Shown here: positions 30,953-41,779 of the stretch, piece after piece
Layout: each line of letters starts with the position of its first letter
Numbering within the stretch: the stretch's first letter is position 1
Assembly: GCA_947646735.1 (NCBI GenBank)
Contig: CANTFK010000752.1
Span: forward strand, 124,001-188,000
Source of the DNA: Peronospora farinosa
Lineage: Eukaryota; Oomycota; Peronosporomycetes; Peronosporales; Peronosporaceae
Length of the DNA stretch: 64,000 nt
Reading direction: 5' to 3'
Made by a program: the position numbers and the translations under genes
Notes under the pieces: model-generated
Databases searched by the model: none
What the model was told of the DNA's origin: nothing
What the model saw: the letters and a program-made list of their open reading frames with translations, nothing else

Positions 30953-31905
30953 TGTGGTGGAGTGGATTCTCAAACAACGTAGGAGATCCACAAACACACA
31001 CAGCGCCGGAATGCCGACTTACGGAGGGGGTACCCCGATACCGTGTCGTATTGGCCTTGGGTCTCACCTTGTGTACCCGTCGGCTTGGCTGATCTTGCTC
31101 CTCGGTTGACGCAGAAGACTTAAAGACTTGGTCTTTGTATAGGACTTGGACTTGGTGGTCCCCGAGTGGATATACCTCGCTTGGGACCGGGTTTCTTGAG
31201 CTCAATCGACTTAGTCGAGAGCGATGCACCTGGTACTATGTACCCCTTTGGTGGCTGACTGTTCTTGGTCCTTGGACCCCTTTGTGTTCTTCCCCGTAGG
31301 GAAACCGCTTCCTGTAGCGGGTCGTAGAGTGTTGACACTTACTTGACACCTCAGGCCAACTATCCTGAGGTTCAACTTGCGTTGCTTGAGCCGTCTAACA
31401 CCTGCTGGACGTCGGGGGGCCAAAGGGTATCCCGCCCGGAAGAGGTGAAGCGACGGAGAAGCTTAGGGGGGGGGCGCTTAAAGCTGCCACGTGTAATGCA
31501 AATTCGAGTGTGTTTATTTACCTTATACTTTGTATGCTTTTTCTTGCCTAACCCTAACCCTTTGATCTGCATAGTGCCACGTGTCGACTCTTGAAGGAAG
31601 AACTGGCTCCTTGGTACCTGTACTTTCTGTAATCTTCGATATTCTGTGTACCGATTCTGCACCCTCGGGCATTAGGCCCCTGGGCCCCTGTACCCCTGGG
31701 TCCCCGGAACCTGTTTCCGGGACCTGGGGCCTGTGCTGACTCCCGCACGTATGGGTCCTTATATTCTTAATACGGCGGGGCCTGGTGTGTGGTTGTAAAT
31801 CCGCGAGGCCGGGTCGTGGTCACTCCCTCGGGGAAGTGACCAGAAGTTCTCTTGCTCTTCGTTCCATCTCCCTTAAACTCCAACTTTCCCTGGCACTTCA
31901 CCACA
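30953..31905 (-). repeat. Element B LTR (right; 5' LTR of the element)
   Basis: 953 bp, near-identical to 19636-20611. Differences I could see are five substitutions in the first 250 bp, single-base length changes in G or C runs, and a 24-bp deletion in the GC-rich repeat. On the minus strand it is followed immediately by the gag ATG. Confidence 0.92.
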
Positions 31906-33193
31906 TTAGCCCCAGGTGGCTCCGTGGAAGCTTTCATCCAGCTTGAATACAAGCTAGGCTTGATGTTTGTGTCGGCAACCATTAAAGGCTTTGAGAAACC
32001 ATGGTCACTTCTAGTTGACTTAGGGGCGTCGGTAATTATGTCCGACACCGTTCCCTTGAAGGGAGTCAGCTGTATGCTGAGGCTCTAGAAGCGCAAGAGA
32101 GTGATAGTATAACCGTTCGTCTCGCGACAGGTGTACGTGTCACCGTTACTAAAGCCCCATTGAACTTAGGTGTGAAGTTCTTAGACTTCAATAGCGTTAA
32201 GCGCTGTCTTTTCCTAGTTTTTGACTCGAGATATGATCTCATTCTCGGTATGGTCTGGCTGGAAAGCCATGAGCCATGGATCGATCGGAGATCCAAAACT
32301 TTAGGCGCAACGAGCAATGTTCCTAGCGAAGCTTTGGAGAGTCATGAACCCACCTTCGCTAGGAAACAAAAGTGCTATTGGCGCGAGCCATTAACTAATT
32401 CAGTTAGTGTTCTGGACATTGGAGTGTCTGAGTTGATAAACTCCAATGTCAACAATAATCGTGTCGAGCAGAGCTCAGTGACACAAAGTGGAACGGCACG
32501 TACTCCGTTGAGTGAAACTTATAGCAATATTGAGACACTGGATGTCGGTAATGACATCGGCTCTTGTATAGAGCAAGTGAAGGTCGATGACCTTGTTAGT
32601 GATATTGGCTGTAACAGCGATTTACTGGATGTCGGTAATGACATCGGCTCTCGTATAGAGAAAGTGAAGGTCGATGACCTTGTTAGTGATGTCACCTGCG
32701 ATAGTGACTCGCTGGATGTCGGTAATGACATCGGCTCTCGTATAGAGCAGATTAATGTCAAGGAATCTATTGCCTTGGGGATGATGGTATCCCAAGTACT
32801 TTGAAGGATACGGTCTCGTCAATGAAACGACAGCGTCGCCAAATGACGACTGTGAAACGCAAGACGTCTGTTTTATCACGTAGTAATATCAGTGAAGAGC
32901 TGTACACCCTGGTCAACGAAGTGACAGGTGGTGTGGATGGTGAAGTTGACCTTGAGGCCCTCCCATCACTAAGTGCTCTCTTAGAGCTAGACGAAATTTC
33001 TGTGCATGAGTTTCATCAAGCCTTGAAGGCTGGCGATCTATCCAATATGGTGTTCATTCGACCTAACCTCGAATTAAACTCATCCTCGCTTGTCGATGAG
33101 ACAGTCCTTGAATATACAAAGGCGGCACTTAGTACACGTAGTGGATCACTATATCTTGAAGAACCCTTCAGATCCCTACTACCCTTTAGCTAA
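31906..33193 (+). pseudogene. Element A protease region and linker (relic)
   Basis: Element A resumes after the TTAG duplication. Retropepsin traces: KGFEKPWSLLVDLGASVIMSD (usual DSGA is now DLGA) and, in another frame, LILGMVWLESHEPWIDRRSK. It is followed by a Ser/Asp-rich linker with three in-frame repeats (32538-32798) and a further fragment to 33193. Frame breaks occur at about 32088 and 32804. Non-functional. Confidence 0.78.
32538..32798 (+). repeat. Three 87-bp in-frame tandem repeats in element A
   Basis: Units start at 32538, 32625 and 32712, each opening CTGGATGTCGGTAATGACAT and encoding LDVGNDIGSxIEQVKVDDLV-like peptides of 29 residues. The third unit diverges in its second half. 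Confidence 0.85.
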
Positions 33194-33206
33194 GAAATTT
33201 TAGGAC

Positions 33207-36200
33207 GTGGTGTGCTATGATCCACTGTCTGTTCTACCTCCTGATATAGGTGTTAGTCATGAGATTGGTTTGGTTCCTGGAACCCAATACTGCGTAAAAC
33301 GGCAGTGGCCTTTACCCAAAGAACAGTGTGACGTCATTGACGAGTTCTTTCGTGCAAAGCACGCAGAGGGTATGGTGCGCGAGAGCAAATCTCCGCACTC
33401 GACACCCGCTTTCTGTGTTAAGAAACCGAATGGTATGTGGCGTATCGTTCATGCTTATAATAAGCTAAATGCAGCCACTATAACTGCACAGACGCTAATA
33501 CCTAGAAAGGGTGTTCTTCTGAACAATATGGTTGTATGTACCATGTACAGTGCGCTCGACTTAGTCGATGGTTATTATCAATTGCTCATGCGAGCTAGCG
33601 ATATTCCGCTTACTGCTGTTAGTACTCCGAGCGGTATGCTCCGGGAGTGGTTGGTGATGCCCCAAGGGCTGTCGAATGCCCCGGCTACGTTAAACCGTTT
33701 GGTGACGCAATTGATTCGACCCCATCGATGATATGCACAAGCATATTTCGATGACATTTTTCTGCCATTAGTCGTGATGAACATGGGCGGTCAGACACCG
33801 ACAACCATATTGTTCATTTATGAGCGGTGCTCGAGTGCATGCAAACCTATAAGCTATATGCTAATGCATCTAAGTGCATCTTCGGTGCCAAAGAAATTCC
33901 TGTTTTAGGGTGCTTCATTGGAAAGAGAGGCCGACGTATAGATCCTGCCAAAACGAAGACCATAGCCAATTGACCTGTTCCACAGTCGCAGAAGGACTTG
34001 CGTAAGTGGCTTGGCCTTGCCAATTACGTGCATAAGTACACGAAAATTACGCGCTGATATGGCTTGCTAATTATCCAATCTCCTTAAAAAGGATGTTGGC
34101 ATGTCGAACACGAAGACGCTTTACAAGCGGTGAAGGCCAGCCTCCTTCATGCTCTTATTTTGCTTTGCCAGACCCTGACCGATCGTTTATCTTCGTCTGT
34201 GACGCGTCGGATTTTGCCATTGGCAGTGCTCTGTTACAAACAGATGATGAAGGTCGTGAGCGTGTGATCGACTTTGAATCTCGACAGCTGGAAACTGCAG
34301 AAAAGAGTCATACAGTTCATGTTAAGAAGCTACTTTCAATAAAGTATGCTCTAACAAAATGCAGAGTTCATCTGCTGGGCTCGAAGCCTTTTGTGATCTA
34401 TACCGATCATACGTCTTTACGCACTGCGACACAGTTACCTCATCTCTCGCATAGAATGTTTCGATGGCTTTCATTCTTTATTGAATATAACTTCGAGTTA
34501 AAGTATAAGCCTGGCAAGCACAACGCGTTGGCTGATGCGTTGTCACGCAGACCTGACTATAAGCTTGCACATGTTACGACGTTGTCGTCTTCTATCACCG
34601 ATCTCATTCGTACAGCGTATGCTAAAGATGATCACTGTATAGCGTTACTACATGCTCTTGGCAGTGATGAGTTTAAAGACTCGGACATTAAATTTTCGGC
34701 ACGATTACGTGCGGGCCTCCATCGATATTCTATCGACCAGGGGATGTTGTACTATCGTACAGATGTGGCGGATCCTCCGCGTATTGTGGTTCCTATGACG
34801 AGGACCTGAAGTATCGTATCCTCTATGAGGTACATGACACCGCCATCGGTGGTCATTTGGGTCGTGAAAAGACCTATGGGGCAGTATGCCAACGTTATTG
34901 GTGGCCAAAATTATATAAATGGGTGAGCACATATGTGCGTACGTGTGAAACATGTCAACGAGTAAAACCTTCGCCCCATTCGGCGGCGCTGCTGGCTAGT
35001 TTGCCTATTCCCACTGGGTGCTGGGAGTCCATTAGTATGGACTTTGTGTTTGGCCTACCAAAAGATTCGCATGGCAATACAATTATTGTGGTCTTTGTTG
35101 AACGTTTAAGCAAGATGGCTCACTTAGCGGCTGTGCCAGTCTCGATAGATGTTGAAGGTACAGCGAAGCTGCTTATCGATCGAGTGTTTCGCCAACAATG
35201 TGTGCTAGTGGCAATTGTTTCTGACCGTGATCCTCGTTTCATGGGTAAATTTTGAAAGCCCGTCTTCCAAGTGCTAGGCACCCAATTGGACATGTCGACA
35301 GCGGATCATTCGCAGACAGATAGTCTAACCTAACGCGTGAATCGCGTCGTTGAAGATATCCTCCGCAGCGTTTGTGCTGAAATGCCTAAGCGTTGGAGCT
35401 CTATGCTCTGTAGTTGAGTTTGCACTAAATAACTCCGTGAACGTCTCTACCGGCTACACTCCTTTCTATGTGAATGGCCTCACACACCCACGCGTTCCGT
35501 TAACGCTACCACCGACTGTTTCCGGGCTTCGTGAGGGAGAGGTTGACGATCGTCTTGATGATGTCAACTCATTCAATGTTAAGAAACAAGTGAGTGCGTG
35601 TCTTGCGACGCGGTGGAATGTATTACGACATGTGCGTGACGCAATGGCTGATAGCCAAGACAAACAAAAGGAATATGCTGATGATAAAGGCAGAAGTTGT
35701 ATTGATGTTATGAGGTCGAAGACCAAGTATTACTAAATGCTAAGAACCTACCTACTGAAATAGCGTCTGCTATCTTTAAGACAAGCTTGTGTCCGCGCTT
35801 CATTGGACCCTTTACGATCGTGGCCAAGAAAGACTTAGCGTATACGCTATAATTGACGCGCAAATTGCGTACACACCTTGTGTTTTACGTTGGCATCCTC
35901 AAGCCATATCGGAATATGTCCTAAGTGATTGCTAAGGCACTTGCGTCGAGCTCATCGGCACTGCCGCAGGACGTATCATCTGAACCAAGGAGTCAAGCTA
36001 CCCCTCCACTCGGGTCCGGTTCTGCTCCAACGACTCGTGGCGGGAATTCATTGACTGCACGGTCTTACGGAGACATTTCACCTCCCGAAGTAGCTCAGGG
36101 TGATCTTGTGCCGATACATCGGCCTCCGCCGGCATTGCTCGATGAGCAGGGGGACCTTCAGTTCCATGTGTAACGGATTCTTCTGAAGCGTCGTCGCCAC

Positions 36201-36270
36201 GATCATAACTAGTATGTGCTGAAGTGGCGGGGATGTCCCGAATCATGGAACTCATGGGAATTTAAGGTTC
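33207..36270 (+). pseudogene. Element A RT, RNase H, integrase and chromodomain (relic)
   Basis: Reading left to right with many breaks: RT (KKPNGMWRIVHAYNKLNAAT, MPQGLSNAPATLNRL, then AQAYFDDIF in another frame near 33735); RNase H (FIFVCDASDFAIGSALLQTD, FVIYTDHTSLRTA, YKPGKHNALADALSRRPDY; 34093-34809); integrase (RYWWPKLYKWVSTYVRTCET, MDFVFGLPKDSHGNTIIVVF, SDRDPRFMGKF; the tail ends near 35910 with HLVFYVGILKPY-like sequence); and a chromodomain trace at about 36147-36250 (LQFHV, stop, RILLKRRR, YVLKWRGCPESWNSWE). Stops replace expected residues, so it is dead. Confidence 0.85.
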
Positions 36271-36369
36271 ACCTGCGGCAGGATTGACCGTACGCCGTGG
36301 ACATTTTTGAACGTCGTGCGCAGGGCGAACCTATTGGCGATGGCGTTTCCCACCCGTAGTGGTGAGGGC

Positions 36370-37202
36370 GGGCAAGCTTATGGCCTCGGCCTGTCGTGAG
36401 CTCGCGACTACAGGAGCATCCGAAACACTTGAGTGCTACGTAGCATGCTTTCGTTGTGACTTCAACTTGCCTCGGGCCTTCCATTTAGCGTAGTCATAAC
36501 AAATTTTCCGTTCCAGGCGAACATCTGCCACGTCGGCACTTGCCCGTAGAGCCCACATGGTGCTCGAGCGTCGCACATATTGTGCCCAGCGGCTCAAAGC
36601 CTTGTCTTCTTCATCCTCGGTTTCTTCCGCGAATAAAAGGATGGGAACACCCTTAATGGGAGAGACGTGCGTCCCTAGTGAGGCGTGACAAGTATTGACT
36701 TTGTCTGGTGGTTGTGGGGTTCCAGATACCGCTGTCGAAGAGCCGTTCGCGTAGCGACATCCTCAGGCGAAGTGGCCCCAGGTCCAATGTCCCAGCTTGA
36801 TACAGACTGGACTTATATATCCTTTAGGGAGTGTTCCACAAAGATGGTCATGAATTAATATTGACGGTGGCCCTGGACTGCTCATATTCTTCGTAAAACG
36901 CTTTGCGCTTTTCTCTTAATCAATATTTGTTGTTGTTGCTCATCGATCGGGTTGGTTACCGTCGCCATTGACGATACGTCAGGCGGTTCACGTAACGCTG
37001 TTAGCGCATCTTTAGCACCACGTTCAGGAAACGAATTTTGTTCTGCACTAGTGTCATCTTCACACTCAAGTGTGGCTAAAGGGGACCGATACATTAGGTC
37101 CCACGAAGACGGTGTCACTTTCGTAATCAACCGCTTCGTCAAGATCTCCTCCAAGGAGATCCCGACGAGTCTTTGACTAGGCGTCATGTGTGCCGTGAAC
37201 AA
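36370..37202 (-). pseudogene. Antisense reading-frame relic in element A 3' region
   Basis: Between the chromodomain and the right LTR the protein-like signal is on the minus strand. A frame at 37202-36882 contains MTPSQRLVGISLEEILTKRL and TPSSWDLMYRSPLATLE. Further fragments follow towards lower coordinates in broken frames (ALSRWAQYVRRSSTMWALRA, ADVADVRLERKICYDYAKWK). This parallels the antisense ORF of element B in position and orientation, though I see no clear sequence similarity between them. Function unknown. Confidence 0.5.
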
Positions 37203-37290
37203 CCATAATTAACGTTCGCTAAAGCTCTACCTCAGAGAGAAAAAGGTGTTAAATGACATTCTACGGGAGCTTCAGTCTGGTGGGGGAGAG

Positions 37291-38181
37291 TGTAATGGGG
37301 TTACGCGGCGATTGGAACATTAAACAAATATACATTACGGTTGAAGTTTCTATATTGCATATAATGCATTCTTAATACCGATCCTATAAAAAAGGGGTAT
37401 TACAGATGAGTATCATGGTCGAGTTGGGGTAACGCCCTCCCGGAAAGCTTGAGCTAGCCTAATGCTAGCTCAGGCCTTGGACGGATGCTTTTACGACATC
37501 CGTAAGTTTGCGACGGACCTCTCCCTCTACACACCTCTCTCTTGCTACTCTCATCCCCAGCCGCCATTCAAGCCGCCACGATGTACGCCGCCACGCTCGA
37601 AGTCCCGAATTCGCGGCATCTCCGCTTAGGCACGCAGGCGTAATCCTTCGTTCCCGGTGCAAGCAACAAGAGACCCTCCCTGGGTGCGACCTGTTGACAA
37701 GATAGACATCCAAGAAATTCAAGAAACCTATCGCTCGACACAGCCGTCGACTGGCCCCAGACCTGTACTTCCTTTGCCTGTGGCACAGTATCGTGCAGCC
37801 TAAACGGCCTTCTGCGCGGCCCATATAGCGCGCGCCGCTTACTCGACCCTGGAGAGAGTAGAGAGAAATGTAGAGAGTGAGAGAAAATCCGACGCATGCG
37901 GAAATTGAGCCACTTTGGTGGCAAACGGCTCGCGCAACGCGTTTACATACATACATGCTTGTTCTTGCCCTCTGTGCGTTGGTTCTTTGAACCTTAAGCT
38001 ATCGCTTGTAGACTAGAAGTCCCTCCTAGTTCCTTAAGATGGGTAGACTTCTTAGTCGTTCAATCAGTTCCTTAGAACTAAGTGGCTTGAAGCAATCAAC
38101 CTTAACTAGTTCTATAGAACGAAGAGGCTTTCAGCCTTCAAAATCTTCCTCTGACTAAAAGAGCTGTGTAGCTCCGCTACA
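37291..38181 (+). repeat. Element A right LTR
   Basis: 891 bp, TGTAATGGGGTT to GCTCCGCTACA, preceded by a purine-rich tract (TGGTGGGGGAGAG). Its outer parts match the LTRs at 47069 and 52370 (inverted). The middle (about 37400-37965) does not match them and may be an insertion or a subfamily difference. Confidence 0.85.
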
Positions 38182-39523
38182 ATGTACCTCCCCATTACGT
38201 ATCATATACTTAACGACCTCGTGTTACTATTGGCCCGTTACAGTTACCCTCTTGAGTTAAAGGCAAATCCCGAAGTGATATATATATATGAAGAAGCCCT
38301 TAGTTCTCATGCTAATCATGTTACATCAAAGCCTGATCTCTACGATATGTTTCCATCGTACAAGAAACATTGTCATACCTACATATTCATCACTACCTGG
38401 TGATCCTGTGGTAATCAGTCAAACAACTGACTACCAGAAGATCACCATAAGGTAAGCGTATATGCGGTGCAGCAATCAGTCTACCAGCTAACAGCTGCAC
38501 TGCATATACGCTTACCTCATGTTCCCACGAAATTGAGTCACACCCGATTACCAATATCCGATAAGAATGCATCTATAAAATACATACATACGGTGTACCT
38601 TATCAACAAAAACGAACTTTGAAGCTATATTCACGTCTTGAAGAAATTATCTTACATATTCCGATGAAGGGCAGGATGTGCATGTGCATTATAGTAGACC
38701 CAACATGAGCGACTGCACTCGAGTCGGAGCACGCACGGCCTTTTTGAAATGGTAATTGCGATGCTGAAAAATCATTGACTCATGACCACAGGCACGCTGC
38801 CAAAATCACCAGCGACTCCTGTCCGATAAAAATTCGGGGTCTGCTATATTGCGTCAGTCCAGTCTCGGTCACGTCAGCACGATAATGGTGAACCCTTAGC
38901 ATGATCCTTTTCTACGACTGATTTAGAAGCATCTGGTAGGATTCATAAGGCGATTTGCGATCAGCAATGCAATGTTCTAGCTTTGAATTCTCGTTTGCAT
39001 TTTATCATGAACCTACTCAGCTTGGTTGTTTACTATGTATATATAGGAAGGTAAGATGTCGTGGCAAGTAGATTCATTTTCCTGAAAAAGTCTATTGAAA
39101 ATGCACGGTTGCTTGCTATAACTGTTCCCAAGAGAAAACATGTGCTGGATCGTAGGATTGTAAGTCACGCTTCTTCTGCTTAGAGTGGCTCGACAGAGTT
39201 AGCAATGACGATTTGCATCAGCTGAATGGCCAGTGAATTCTTTTCACGGAAAATCCTGTGCCCGTACGAACGGTAATGATGACATGGACTAGCTAGTAAA
39301 GCCCATGCTTTACTCCACCAGCCGGAGATGCGGATTTGATAGCGTCGCCATATACATTTCGCAGACCAGTACTTTTTGACTATACTGTTTAGAAGTCTAA
39401 TCGCATGAAGATGAAGGAACTAAGAAAAAATGTCGCGTCGTCTTGGCTTTTCCAGGAGGTCTTAGCTCTTTTTTATGGGGAATTCCATCATTCTTGAATT
39501 TGCTACCTCAAGCTCAGTTTTCA
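38182..39523. other. Spacer between element A and KRE6-like copy 3
   Basis: Contains a 73-codon frame (38182-38403) with no recognisable domain, two adjacent hairpins (38401-38516), and then about 1 kb with no supported gene. The last part should be the promoter of the copy 3 gene. Confidence 0.45.
38401..38516. repeat. Two adjacent inverted repeats (possible MITE-like unit)
   Basis: Hairpin 1 has arms 38401-38419 and 38426-38444 (16 of 19 pairs). Hairpin 2 has arms 38451-38473 and 38494-38516 (22 of 23 pairs, 20-nt loop). The hairpin 2 loop repeats the words AATCAGT and CTACCAG found in the arms of hairpin 1, so the two may share ancestry. Confidence 0.75.
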
Positions 39524-41779
39524 ATGGCGATCATTCGTTATACCTTAGCATGGACATTGGCTTTGTGGTTTGCAACTTCGTCAATCATTGTCGTGGCCAC
39601 CGACTTAAAAACGTACGTCACTCAATCAGGCATTCGAACTTGGGTTGACCCTGATACACCAAAGGATCGGCATGTCTACACCACATCACGTGGCCGACGA
39701 TGGGACCTTGTCATGAGTGACGAGTTCAACATGCCTAACCGTCGTTTTAAACCCGGTGACGACCATATGTGGACTTCAGTCGAGAAACCTGACGGTGTCA
39801 ATGGCGCTCTGCAACTTTACTCGCATAATATGACGTCTACAAAGTGTGACAAGGATGGCACATGTTACTTTAATATTGAAACGGTGAACGAAGAGAGCGT
39901 CATTCATGTGTACAACATGTACAAGCATCCACCAGGGTATGTTGATGTTCCTTTCTACTACCGTGCGGGAATGGTGCAGTCGTGGAACAAGTTTTGTTAT
40001 CAAGGTGGTATGCTTGAAGTACGAGTACAATTGCCAGGAGCAGTGACAAAGGAATCTGGAAACCCAGATCTTGCAAAGGGGAATAGTGGCAAGGTCACTG
40101 CACGCAAATACTACCCAACGTGGCCTGGTATTTGGATGCTTGGAAATCTCGGACGAGCCATCTTCTCCGCCTCCACAAATCGGATGTGGCCTTTTTCGTA
40201 CGATGCATGTGAGCCTGACTTGTTTGATCCGACATTTCAGCGCATTAGTGCTTGCAATGATAATCCTGGATACGGTTTGAATCCCAATCAAGGTCGAGGT
40301 GCTCCTGAAATTGACGTTCTTGAAGGCTCAGCGGATTTGATTTCGTCGTCGATTCAACTTGGTCCAGGAATGCCGGATGAATACCGTCTCATGGGTCTTG
40401 ATAAGTCCCGAGATCATTTCTCGTGTATTTATACGTCGGTCTGCCAGACACCAGGTGGAAACTTTGTGGGTGTACCAACCGCGGTTTATAACGCTCGCGG
40501 CTACAAGACGTGGTATCAAGGTCTTCGCTACGCTGCCAATAATTTTTGTGCACCTGATCCCAAACAGAAACAGGACTACGAGGCGATCGCTGCATCGCTG
40601 AAGGATGGCATTACCGCGAATGTTTGCTCCGTCGACGTCTGTCCTGCTTCGAACGATACATACGGAGACTTGGGTCCAATTGACGGTAAAGGGACTACTC
40701 GCTGGGGTATAAATTACAATGGCACTTGTTACTCGAAGTGGAACGTCTACACTGGTACGTACCTCTGTGATCCCGACAACACGTTCTATAAGTGTCCGAA
40801 TGCGCGGCCCGAGAATGCGACAAAGTCTAATGTAATGGCCCCATTCCACTACCAAATGGATGCTGTCTCTACTAATTGGCAAACACATGTCGGTGTTTAT
40901 ACCGAATTTGTCGTTTATCAGGTCGAGTGGGTGACAGGCAAGAATGGATATACTCGATGGATGCTGCATGGTGCTCCGTTGTATGAGATTCCATCCGAGT
41001 CCATTTTGAACGTCCCTCAGAATTCCAAGAAGACGAATCCGCAAAAGATAATGGTGGAAGAACCGCTGTACATAATTATGAACGTGGCGTTGTCGCAAGT
41101 ATGGGGTGCGGCTCCTCCGAATCCAGGCATCGATTGTCGAGGCAATGGTACTGTTGAAGAAATTAACAGGATCTGCGACTCTTTTCCAATGCATATGAAA
41201 GTGGACTATGTGCGACTGTATCAAGACCTCGCAGACGATCTTGACGCTGACAACTACATGCAAGTTGGTTGTGACCCTAAAAGCCACCCAACCAAGAAGT
41301 GGATCGAGGGACACATTGATGAATACGAAGACAGTAATAACAAGATTGTAGAGGTCTCAGGCAAGGCGTTCTGTGAGACGAGCGATGATTGCACGATCGG
41401 TGTCACTTTTGGAAAAACTGCATTAATGACGGGCAAGTGCGTCAAGAAGCGTTGTGAGTGTTTGCACAATTCATGGGGTGGTCCTCGCTGCACCACTGCC
41501 ATTTCAGGATCGACTACTTTATCCGGGGGACTGATGAAGAGTACATACGGTCCTCCATTAGGGGCTGCTTGTGCTGTTGCTGTCGTGATTTGTCTTTTAT
41601 TGGCGATATCCTCCTACATGGTTATTGTCAAGTCAGCCAAAGAGTCGAAGATGGCGATGGCTGCTGTGGGTGCAAAGCGAAAGGCTGCTAGTGGAACCGC
41701 TTCGACTAGGGAAATCGGTAATCGTGGCTCACAACTTGCCATGATGTCGAAGGACGGGCAGTCTCCGAACTTTGTTTAG
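39524..41779 (+). CDS. KRE6/SKN1-like GH16 glucan-synthesis protein, copy 3
   Basis: 751 aa from the ATG at 39524; the frame extends upstream to 39443 but only from a TTG. Signal peptide (AWTLALWFATSSIIVVAT), SKN1/GH16 domain (SDEFNMPNRRFKPGDDH, MWPFSYDACEPDLFDP) with catalytic PEIDVLEG (E262, D264, E267), an EGF-like module (CETSDDC through WGGPRC), a membrane helix (about residue 690) and a tail ending GQSPNFV, a degraded form of DNYSQNFV. Shared blocks such as KESGNPDLAKGNSGK and KKTNPQKIMVEEPLYII group it with copies 4 and 5 rather than 1, 2 and 6. Role as for copy 1. It is convergent with copy 4, the stops lying about 1.0 kb apart. Confidence 0.9.
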   Translation: MAIIRYTLAWTLALWFATSSIIVVATDLKTYVTQSGIRTWVDPDTPKDRHVYTTSRGRRWDLVMSDEFNMPNRRFKPGDDHMWTSVEKPDGVNGALQLYSHNMTSTKCDKDGTCYFNIETVNEESVIHVYNMYKHPPGYVDVPFYYRAGMVQSWNKFCYQGGMLEVRVQLPGAVTKESGNPDLAKGNSGKVTARKYYPTWPGIWMLGNLGRAIFSASTNRMWPFSYDACEPDLFDPTFQRISACNDNPGYGLNPNQGRGAPEIDVLEGSADLISSSIQLGPGMPDEYRLMGLDKSRDHFSCIYTSVCQTPGGNFVGVPTAVYNARGYKTWYQGLRYAANNFCAPDPKQKQDYEAIAASLKDGITANVCSVDVCPASNDTYGDLGPIDGKGTTRWGINYNGTCYSKWNVYTGTYLCDPDNTFYKCPNARPENATKSNVMAPFHYQMDAVSTNWQTHVGVYTEFVVYQVEWVTGKNGYTRWMLHGAPLYEIPSESILNVPQNSKKTNPQKIMVEEPLYIIMNVALSQVWGAAPPNPGIDCRGNGTVEEINRICDSFPMHMKVDYVRLYQDLADDLDADNYMQVGCDPKSHPTKKWIEGHIDEYEDSNNKIVEVSGKAFCETSDDCTIGVTFGKTALMTGKCVKKRCECLHNSWGGPRCTTAISGSTTLSGGLMKSTYGPPLGAACAVAVVICLLLAISSYMVIVKSAKESKMAMAAVGAKRKAASGTASTREIGNRGSQLAMMSKDGQSPNFV

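Larger units (their letters stand above)
19636..31905 (-). mobile_element. Ty3/Gypsy element B (dual RNase H, chromodomain, antisense ORF)
   Basis: A 12,270-bp LTR retrotransposon inserted in element A, flanked by 4-bp target duplications TTAG (19632-19635 and 31906-31909). Its termini are TGTGGTG...CACCACA. Gag-pol is on the minus strand: gag, retropepsin, RT, RNase H, a second RNase H, integrase, chromodomain. Between pol and the 3' LTR lies a long ORF on the plus strand. Extra plant-like RNase H and a captured chromodomain are features I recall being described for oomycete Gypsy groups (Chronos-type), so assignment there is likely. The LTRs differ by about five substitutions plus indels, implying a recent insertion, but gag-pol is broken at several points. 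Confidence 0.92.
18333..38181 (+). mobile_element. Ty3/Gypsy element A (decayed, plus strand, split by element B)
   Basis: An old LTR retrotransposon reading gag, protease, RT, RNase H, integrase and chromodomain left to right. It is interrupted at 19636-31905 by element B. The left LTR is truncated (only its last about 213 bp remain); the right LTR is complete-looking. All polyprotein frames carry stops and frameshifts. Sister element C (47069 onward) has an uninterrupted version of the B insertion site (ACAGGGCTTAGCCCCAGG), which confirms the split. Confidence 0.87.

Noticed and set aside
37465..37956. 163-codon minus frame inside element A right LTR
   Set aside because: It lies in the non-matching middle of an LTR, with poor composition and no domain.
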